The position numbers and the translations under genes are program-made. A model generated the notes under the pieces. That model ran no database searches. It saw only the letters and a program-made list of their open reading frames with translations, and was not told where the DNA came from. From Chitinophagales bacterium (GTDB lineage: Bacteria > Bacteroidota > Bacteroidia > Chitinophagales > Chitinophagaceae): DNA of 37,684 bases. Numbering within the stretch: the stretch's first letter is position 1; each line of letters opens with the position of its first letter. Shown here one piece after another: positions 32,587-37,684 of this stretch. The stretch lies in assembly GCA_013298665.1 (NCBI GenBank), contig JAAFIK010000050.1:1-37684 (forward strand), read 5' to 3'.

Positions 32587-34209
32587 ATGACGCTGCGACA
32601 AAGCATTGCTGGTATGGTTCTCCTGCTTATTGCGGGCATACCCATGCAAAAGGCCGGGGCCCAGCAAATCATCAATGGCGCACCGGCCGTGGATACCCTG
32701 CGTACGATTGAAATTGTACAGGGCTTGCGCCTCCGCCAGAACCAGATTGATTCCGCAACCCTCATCGAAACCATTGCAGGGAGCGTGATACTCAAAGAAG
32801 GTAAAACCACCTTTACCTGCGACAGTGCCGTGGTGAACCGCCGCACCAATATTGTAGAAGCCTTTGGTAATGTACACATCAACGAAAACGACAGCATCAA
32901 TACTTATGCCCAATACCTCAAATATGTAGGCGCCGACCGTATGGCCTACCTAAAAAAGAAGGTCTTGATGACGGATAAAAAGGGTACGCTCTATACAGAA
33001 GACCTGGAATATGATATGCGTTCGCATATTGGCCGCTACAAAAGCGGCGGGCGCATTGTTAACGCCAGTACCGTACTCAGGAGTACTGAGGGCGAATACT
33101 TCGCTGATACAAAAGACGTTTTCTTCAGAAAGAAGGTACACCTGGTAGATCCTAAATATGATATTACCACCGACAGCCTCCGCTACAATACACAAACACA
33201 GGTGGCCAACTTTATTACTGCTACGCATATTATCAGTAAAGACGGCATCATCGATACCAAAAATGGTACCTATAACCTTAAAACCGGTGAGGCCATCTTC
33301 TTCGACAAGACAAGTTTTAAAGACAGTACCCACTTCCTCAGCGCCAACAAAATGGCCTATGATGAAAAGACGGGTATCCTGCAGATGGAAGGCGTGGCCA
33401 AACTGGTAGACAGTGCCAATAAGGTTACCACGCTGGCCAACAATATTTTCCTCAACAAAAAAGACAATTCCTTCCTGGCTTATAACAAACCGGTGATGAT
33501 CTTTTACGAAAACAACGACAGTACTTATATTGCTGCGGACACATTGTTTTCCGGTCTGCGCAAGACAGACTCGTTACAGCGCAGGGCCTTTACCAAAAAG
33601 CAAAAGATCGATACCGTTACCCGTGTCAACGCCACCGATACCGCCATCCGTTATTTCCTGGCTTTTCATCACGTACGCATCTTCAATGATTCGCTGCAAT
33701 CCGTAGCCGATAGCCTCTACTACTCTACCGAAGATTCGGTGTTCCGCCTGTTCAACGATCCCGTGGTGTGGAACGATAAGACACAGGTTACCGGCGATAC
33801 CATCTACCTGTTTACCAAAAATAAAAAACCCGAACGGGTATCGGTGTTTAACAATGGTATGATCATCAACCGTGCAAATGCAGAAATGTACAACCAGGTG
33901 GGCGGGCGTACCATCAATGGCTATTTTAAGAATGGCGATCTTGATTATATGCGCGTAAAAGGCTCCCCCGCGGAAAGCGTTTTTTACCCGCAGGCAGAAG
34001 ACAGCTCTTATACAGGTATGAACCGCAGCAGCGGAGATGTGATTGATGTATATTTTGTGAACAAGGAACTCAACAAGGTAAAATTTGTCAACGATGTCAA
34101 CGGAACGCTCTTTCCCATCAGGCAGATACCGGATGACAAAAAAAGCCTGCGCGGCTTTTCCTGGCAGGATAAACGCCGTCCCAAAACACACCTCGAATTG
34201 TTTGAGTAA
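32587..34209 (+). CDS. OstA-like / LptA-LptC-type periplasmic protein
   Basis: 540 aa from ATG 32587 (an upstream TTG is unlikely). Signal peptide ends near KAGAQQ. The whole protein consists of OstA-type beta-jellyroll repeats: TFTCDSAVVNRRTNIVEAFG and NVHINENDSINTYAQYLKYV; later DITTDSLRYNTQTQVANF and IISKDGIIDTKNGTYNL. This is the bridge-forming fold of LptA and the LptD N-terminus. It probably carries LPS across the periplasm to LptD, encoded divergently 2.4 kb away. Together with the amidase and MlaD it forms an envelope-assembly block. Confidence 0.87.
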   Translation: MTLRQSIAGMVLLLIAGIPMQKAGAQQIINGAPAVDTLRTIEIVQGLRLRQNQIDSATLIETIAGSVILKEGKTTFTCDSAVVNRRTNIVEAFGNVHINENDSINTYAQYLKYVGADRMAYLKKKVLMTDKKGTLYTEDLEYDMRSHIGRYKSGGRIVNASTVLRSTEGEYFADTKDVFFRKKVHLVDPKYDITTDSLRYNTQTQVANFITATHIISKDGIIDTKNGTYNLKTGEAIFFDKTSFKDSTHFLSANKMAYDEKTGILQMEGVAKLVDSANKVTTLANNIFLNKKDNSFLAYNKPVMIFYENNDSTYIAADTLFSGLRKTDSLQRRAFTKKQKIDTVTRVNATDTAIRYFLAFHHVRIFNDSLQSVADSLYYSTEDSVFRLFNDPVVWNDKTQVTGDTIYLFTKNKKPERVSVFNNGMIINRANAEMYNQVGGRTINGYFKNGDLDYMRVKGSPAESVFYPQAEDSSYTGMNRSSGDVIDVYFVNKELNKVKFVNDVNGTLFPIRQIPDDKKSLRGFSWQDKRRPKTHLELFE

Positions 34210-34235
34210 TACGGTTACCGGTAGTTTACCCGGAC

Positions 34236-34964
34236 TCAGCGCAACCCGTCCTTTACCAATGGCACCAGACGTTGTGCCCATTTACCATATTCTTTACGCG
34301 AATAATGCAGGCTGTCGAAGGTGAGCAGGCTGCCATCCGTTGCCGCCATCCGTGTGGAAGCGGTAATGTCGAGGTATTGCACACCATATTGAAGGGAAAT
34401 GTCGCGGTTAATGAGGTTAAAAGAGTCGATCTGTGCGGCAATGCGCTGGCGATCCTGCCCGGCAGCAAAGGGCGTAGCCCCCCAGTCGGGTATCGACAGT
34501 ACAATCACTTTGCGCTTGATATTGTCGCCATATTGTATGGCACGGAGCAGCAGGTTGGTAAATTCGGCTCGGTATTCCGCCTGCGGGCGGCCCTGGTATT
34601 GGTTGTTGACACCGATGAGCAGGGTTACGATATCATAGGTGCTGCGCAGGGGCGGGTTTGTATTGAGGCGGTTGAGGAGATTAGCCGTCGTCCAGCCCGT
34701 TTGTGCAATGATTTCGGGGGGATAGCATTTGATCGAATCTCTTTCGAGGAACCTTACCAACTGGCGCACAAAGCGATCCGAATCCGGTACGGACTGACCG
34801 ATGGTATAGGAATCTCCCAGGGCAAGGAAACGTTTGGTTACGGTATCGCGGGGCTGTCCCACCGGCAGCGTATCAATGGGTGCCGCTACGGTATAGACGT
34901 TCTTATCTGAACAGGCTCCTGTGGCCAGAACGATGGCTATGATATATCCGATCCTCTTAAGCAT
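34236..34964 (-). CDS. SGNH/GDSL-hydrolase lipoprotein
   Basis: 242 aa. Lipobox LATGAC (Cys18). Block I LALGDSYTIG (Ser52), block III-like LLIGVNNQYQ (Asn), and block V DSLHYS (Asp217, His220) give a full SGNH triad. It is an esterase or acetyl-hydrolase acting outside the inner membrane; substrate unknown. It is convergent with the OstA-like gene, 26 bases apart, with no strong terminator between them. Confidence 0.85.
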   Translation of the reverse strand: MLKRIGYIIAIVLATGACSDKNVYTVAAPIDTLPVGQPRDTVTKRFLALGDSYTIGQSVPDSDRFVRQLVRFLERDSIKCYPPEIIAQTGWTTANLLNRLNTNPPLRSTYDIVTLLIGVNNQYQGRPQAEYRAEFTNLLLRAIQYGDNIKRKVIVLSIPDWGATPFAAGQDRQRIAAQIDSFNLINRDISLQYGVQYLDITASTRMAATDGSLLTFDSLHYSRKEYGKWAQRLVPLVKDGLR

Positions 34965-35022
34965 ACCATTACTAACGCAAAATAAGGGGGATTGGTTCGG
35001 ATCAGCCGAGGGTGCTGCCCCG

Positions 35023-35233
35023 ACATACTCAGTACTCAGTCTGGTTCTGTCTTGATACTTGTGTCTTGTTTCTCACATCTGGAATTGGAAAAGACGGGCT
35101 TAGACGGGTAACACTCGGCTTTACTACGGGGTTACCTCGGGGCTGCTACGGGAAAGATGCCTTGTGGCGGTACTTAGTAGCAAGAGAAGAAGACATCAGT
35201 ATCAAGACAGAACCCTGCTAAGTACTCAATACT
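35023..35233. repeat. MITE-like palindromic element with ~50-bp terminal inverted repeats
   Basis: The left arm (about 35023-35074) and right arm (35183-35233) are inverted copies with an identical 17-base core (GGTTCTGTCTTGATACT on the left; AGTATCAAGACAGAACC on the right). Outer parts carry TACTCAGTACTCAG and AGTACTCAATACT. About 110 bp lie between them with no gene. Arm length, size and lack of coding sequence suit a miniature element or a mobile RNA-like palindrome. Confidence 0.5.
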
Positions 35234-35238
35234 ATTCC

Positions 35239-35443
35239 CTACCTCACCACCAGTGCCGTACCCTGCAGTACCTCGCTGGTGTTCGTGGTTGCGCCGCCGG
35301 GATTAGTCACCCCGCGAACCACCCGCAGCACATATACATACCCCCGTTCGGTACCCGTACACCGTATCGCCGCCGGGCGGCTGTGCATAAAGCCCCTGAA
35401 CAAAAAGGAACAGTAAACAAGCGGTTAAGAGTATGGTTTTCAT
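35239..35443 (-). pseudogene. Chimeric remnant: signal peptide of the right-end family joined to a foreign C-terminus
   Basis: ATG at 35443 starts MKTILLTACLLFLFVQGLYA QPP, nearly identical to the first 24 residues of the gene at 35670-36587. After GGD the similarity ends. In a different frame the strand reads RGYVYVLRVVRGVTNPGGAT, then TNTSEVLQGTALVVR and a TAG (35239-35241), which looks like the C-terminal strand of another secreted protein. A frameshift or deletion junction lies between. The upstream DNA to 35491 also matches that of the intact gene, so this is a recombination product. Confidence 0.6.
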
Positions 35444-35491
35444 CAGCAGTTGTTTGTATAGCTTGATGAGTACATAAACAGTATTACATAA
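35375..35491. repeat. 117-bp direct repeat, copy 1 (5' region of right-end family)
   Basis: Matches 36519-36635 at an offset of 1144 with only a few changes. It covers the signal-peptide codons and upstream region of the minus-strand family. It ends in AACAGTATTACATAA (35477-35491), which is also the first 15 bases of the other repeat. Confidence 0.8.
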
Positions 35492-35688
35492 CTCCCTGCA
35501 CGCATCCAGTAAGACTTCCCCCCACCCTAAAAAACAGGGGGGATGCCATTACAGCACCCCCCGGCTGTTTTACCAAAATCATCGCGTACTTAAAGAAGCA
35601 ACGATGCTTTACCCTGTAAAATGAGCAAAATCTTTACCCGCAAATAGTTTCTTACGGTAACACCCCGCATCAGTACGGGCAATAATCT
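35477..35688. repeat. 212-bp direct repeat, copy 1 (3' region of right-end family)
   Basis: Matches 37384-37595 at an offset of 1907 with about seven differences, including two compensating one-base indels. It contains a terminator and the last codons of the 35670-36587 gene. Confidence 0.85.
35531..35571 (-). terminator. Rho-independent terminator of the 35670-36587 gene
   Basis: On the minus strand the stem GGGGGGTGC pairs with GCATCCCCCC, extended by an outer AAAACAG / CTGTTTT pair, and TTTTTT follows. It lies about 100 bases after the stop codon. The same structure recurs at 37438-37478. Confidence 0.7.
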
Positions 35689-36587
35689 TTCCGCAAGGTA
35701 TACTTTCCCTTATTGGCAATAATCCATTGCTTTACCGCCATCAGTTGCTGATCACTTTTACTTGAAGTAGATATCCCTTTGATCAATGCCTTAAACTCAT
35801 CATTGAGGAAAACATCCTGCATAACCAATACAGCAAGATTACCGCATTTAACACCCGGGCGGTCGTCAATCTCTTCATAAGTACCTGTGGTATCGATCCA
35901 TTGGTGCAGTTGGTACAGGCTCTCCTGCGTACCGATAAAAGACATTTTTTTGAATACATCGAAAAATATACGCCGCCAGTCGGTACCATTAAGCGATTGC
36001 GAATAGGCACACGCAGCGATAAGCTTACGCTGCAGTGCCTTATCGCCCAGCCGGGCCAGTGCTAACTCGGTGTACCAGCGGCGGTAATGTACCGTGTCTT
36101 TCAGGCTGCGCTGCAGCAGCGGTATTGCCTCACGCAGGTTGATGCGCGCTGCTGTAATCACCAATAAGGGGTCGACAACAAAACCGTCACCTGCTTCAAG
36201 CTCTGTGAGTACACCTCTATTTATTTTCAATGCAATGCTATCGACCGCTTTCTTATAAAGTGAGTCATCACCTGATGCAATATCTCTTGCCCTTTTTTCA
36301 ATATTGTACGTGTTTTTATGTGCTTCTATATCTTTTCTCAAGTAATCGGCTATTTCTTGTTTCGACCATTCCCAATGCAACAGGTATAATATCCTTTTCC
36401 GCAGGGTATCAGTAATATTACAGCCCGGCACAAAGTCGCAAGGGCGGGTATTATACACTGGTTTATCCCCCAGCCTTGCCAGTAATGACGCAGCCGTTGG
36501 TATCTGCTGGTCGCCGCAGGGCGGCTGTGCATAATGCCCCTGAACAAAAAGGAACAATAAACAAGCGGTTAAGAGTATGGTTTTCAT
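35670..36587 (-). CDS. Secreted helical-repeat protein of the right-end paralogous family
   Basis: 305 aa. Signal peptide 1-20 (MKTILLTACLLFLFVQGHYA). The mature protein is mostly helical with HEAT-like stretches (DPLLVITAARINLREAIPLL, then YTELALARLGDKALQRKLI). The end is KQWIIANKGKYTLRKDYCPY. No enzyme motif is seen and I do not recognise the family. A second copy's C-terminus is at 37577-37684 and a chimeric relic at 35239-35443, so it belongs to a tandem, recombining set. Confidence 0.7.
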   Translation of the reverse strand: MKTILLTACLLFLFVQGHYAQPPCGDQQIPTAASLLARLGDKPVYNTRPCDFVPGCNITDTLRKRILYLLHWEWSKQEIADYLRKDIEAHKNTYNIEKRARDIASGDDSLYKKAVDSIALKINRGVLTELEAGDGFVVDPLLVITAARINLREAIPLLQRSLKDTVHYRRWYTELALARLGDKALQRKLIAACAYSQSLNGTDWRRIFFDVFKKMSFIGTQESLYQLHQWIDTTGTYEEIDDRPGVKCGNLAVLVMQDVFLNDEFKALIKGISTSSKSDQQLMAVKQWIIANKGKYTLRKDYCPY

Positions 36588-36635
36588 CAGCAGTTGTTTG
36601 TATAGCTTGATGAGTACATAAACAGTATTACATAA
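36519..36635. repeat. 117-bp direct repeat, copy 2
   Basis: Partner of 35375-35491; here it covers the start and upstream region of the intact 35670-36587 gene. It ends in the same AACAGTATTACATAA. Confidence 0.8.
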
Positions 36636-36654
36636 ATCACGACTTAGTATTATA

Positions 36655-36693
36655 CAACAGCCACAGGTTGTGTTATACTACCCGTGGCTGTTG
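36655..36693 (-). terminator. Strong stem-loop after the 36716-37207 gene
   Basis: CAACAGCCACAGG (36655-36667) pairs with CCCGTGGCTGTTG (36681-36693), 12 of 13 bases, with a 13-base loop. It lies 22 bases after the stop codon of the minus-strand gene. No long U-tract follows. Confidence 0.55.
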
Positions 36694-36715
36694 CCTTGCT
36701 CAATGACCCATAAAG

Positions 36716-37207
36716 TCAGGGCGCGTTTTTTTTCTTTGGCTTGTACCAGATCCTGAGTTTGATGTACTCCCCCGGTTTTTTGGGGATTTCCTTCTTATAG
36801 TACATCCGGTTGGTATACCAATGATACATACAGATATAGGGCGTATACAATTCGGGCAAATCCCGCTCTTCAAGATACTGCTCATACTCTTCCGATGCAT
36901 CCATACCCCCATTGGTAGCCGTATCCATCTGTTTACAAAATATCTCCCTCTTTTGGCCTGGATTGATCAATTCAAGAGAAATATTCATGGTATCTGAGAA
37001 TGTATTTTCTAAGATACGATAGCGACGGTGCAGACGAATGGTATCACCCGCCTCGTCCCTGAAAATCATACAGGTATCGCGAAACGTATTGTATACGATC
37101 ACGTCTTTGTACACCAACGGGGCATGGGAATCTTTGGTTTCGCCCGTAAACAACCCGCAGGAAATACACAGTACAGCGCTGAAAAATACATACACCCATT
37201 TTTGCAT
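36716..37207 (-). CDS. Hypothetical exported protein
   Basis: 163 aa. An N-terminal hydrophobic segment with Cys17 (LCISCGLF) suggests a lipoprotein. The mature part is polar with a Lys-rich end (KLRIWYKPKKKNAP) and YTPYICMYHWYTNRMYYKK. No family recognised. It lies between the intact helical-repeat gene and the remnants at 37214-37684, on the same strand. Confidence 0.6.
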   Translation of the reverse strand: MQKWVYVFFSAVLCISCGLFTGETKDSHAPLVYKDVIVYNTFRDTCMIFRDEAGDTIRLHRRYRILENTFSDTMNISLELINPGQKREIFCKQMDTATNGGMDASEEYEQYLEERDLPELYTPYICMYHWYTNRMYYKKEIPKKPGEYIKLRIWYKPKKKNAP

Positions 37208-37213
37208 AACCAG

Positions 37214-37381
37214 TTATTGATTTGTTTGTATTAATTTAGTCATGTTAGGCCCTGACGGAATAATTCCATTGGTTTTGATAGGATTGTTCGGGTCGTTTTT
37301 ATCAAAATATGGGAAATCAGTTATGTTCAAAGGGCTTAGGTAACGCAAATCGCCGTTGTTGAGCCATGGTTTGATGAGCAA
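37214..37381 (-). pseudogene. C-terminal remnant of an unknown protein
   Basis: The minus strand carries an open frame of 55 codons, reading IKPWLNNGDLRYLSPLNITD, then FPYFDKNDPNNPIKTNGIIP and MTKLIQTNQ, with a TAA at 37214-37216. An in-frame TGA (37382-37384) stands just upstream and there is no start codon. The break coincides with the edge of the 212-bp repeat at 37384, so the 5' part of the gene was replaced by recombination. The family is not recognised. Confidence 0.55.
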
Positions 37382-37383
37382 TC

Positions 37384-37595
37384 AACAGTATTACATAACT
37401 CCCTGCACGCATCCAGTAAGACTTCCCCCACCCTAAAAAACAGGGGGGATGCCGTTACAGCACCCCCCGGCTGTTTTACCAAAAATCATCGCGTACTTAA
37501 AGAAGCAGCGATGCTTTACCCTGTAAAATGAGCAAAATCTTTAGCCGCTAATAGTTTCTTACGGTAACACCCCGCATCAGTACGGGCAATAATCT
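37384..37595. repeat. 212-bp direct repeat, copy 2
   Basis: Partner of 35477-35688. It begins exactly where the open frame of the 37214-37381 remnant breaks and ends inside the next paralogue. Confidence 0.85.
37438..37478 (-). terminator. Rho-independent terminator of the partial paralogue
   Basis: Same stem as at 35531-35571 (GGGGGGTGC with GCATCCCCCC, U-rich tail on the minus strand), about 100 bases after the stop at 37577. Confidence 0.7.
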
Positions 37596-37684
37596 CTATT
37601 GATGATATACCTCCCCTTGTTAGCCAGCATCCACTGCTTTGCGGCTTCAATCATTTTTCCCGTTACGCCGCCAAAATCATAAAA
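37577..37684 (-). CDS. Partial paralogue of the helical-repeat protein (C-terminus only; runs off the window)
   Basis: The last 35 codons are visible: FYDFGGVTGKMIEAAKQWML, then ANKGRYIINRDYCPY and TGA (37577-37579). They align with the end of the 35670-36587 protein (AVKQWIIANKGKYTLRKDYCPY). The rest is outside the window. Confidence 0.75.
   Translation of the reverse strand, partial: FYDFGGVTGKMIEAAKQWMLANKGRYIINRDYCPY

Noticed and set aside
35012..35466. ORFs of 69 and 100 aa on the plus strand
   Set aside because: They cross the palindromic element and the antisense of the chimeric relic and contain no coding signature.

Overview
The window looks like chromosomal DNA of a Bacteroidota bacterium, most likely of the Chitinophagaceae type. 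The evidence is promoters of the TTG / TAnnTTTG type, many Bacteroidota-restricted families (DUF4270, DUF4907, DUF4386, DUF6326, DUF6624), a 'grasp-with-spasm' peptide-maturation cluster, LytTR-type two-component pairs, a one-piece beta-propeller histidine kinase, and an LptD / amidase / MlaD / OstA-like envelope block. No rRNA, tRNA or CRISPR array was found.

Layout. (1) 1-2.9 kb: AT-rich accessory DNA organised as small cassette-like units (a 138-aa lipoprotein, a membrane protein, a DUF433/DUF5615 toxin-antitoxin pair). They are separated by imperfect palindromes that resemble integron attC sites. The toxin gene carries a one-base frameshift. (2) 3.3-6.7 kb: a RiPP cluster with a precursor peptide, a stem-loop, a secreted DUF6624-like protein, an ATP-grasp maturase, an unrecognised 55-aa ORF and a SPASM-domain maturase, all tightly coupled. 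(3) 6.8-7.0 kb: relic of an IS1182-type transposase. (4) 7.2-15.1 kb: AT-rich run of plus-strand genes with a DUF2975/XRE pair, three alpha/beta-hydrolases of different families, a second DUF6624 protein and small membrane proteins. (5) About 15.4 kb onward: visibly more GC-rich DNA. It starts with a cell-surface locus (FadL-like barrel, DUF4270, Kelch, DUF4907) next to a LytTR regulator whose receiver lacks the phospho-acceptor, then a LytS/LytR pair. (6) 22.8-27.4 kb: a lipoprotein, a giant propeller sensor kinase and its NarL-type regulator. (7) 27.5-34.2 kb: LptD divergent from amidase, MlaD and an OstA-like protein, so outer-membrane biogenesis, followed by an SGNH hydrolase. (8) 35.0-37.7 kb: a decaying tandem array of secreted paralogues with long direct repeats, a chimeric remnant and a palindromic MITE-like element.

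How genes work together. The RiPP genes should form one expression unit: an abundant precursor transcript attenuated at the 3647-3672 stem-loop, with coupled translation of the enzymes. The LytS/LytR pair is translationally coupled (ATGA overlap), and the propeller kinase probably signals to the NarL-type regulator immediately downstream. LptD, amidase, MlaD and the OstA-like protein all act on envelope assembly. The most interesting parts are the RiPP cluster with its extra components, the cassette-like region at the left end, the pseudo-receiver regulator beside the DUF4270/Kelch locus, and the recombining array at the right end.
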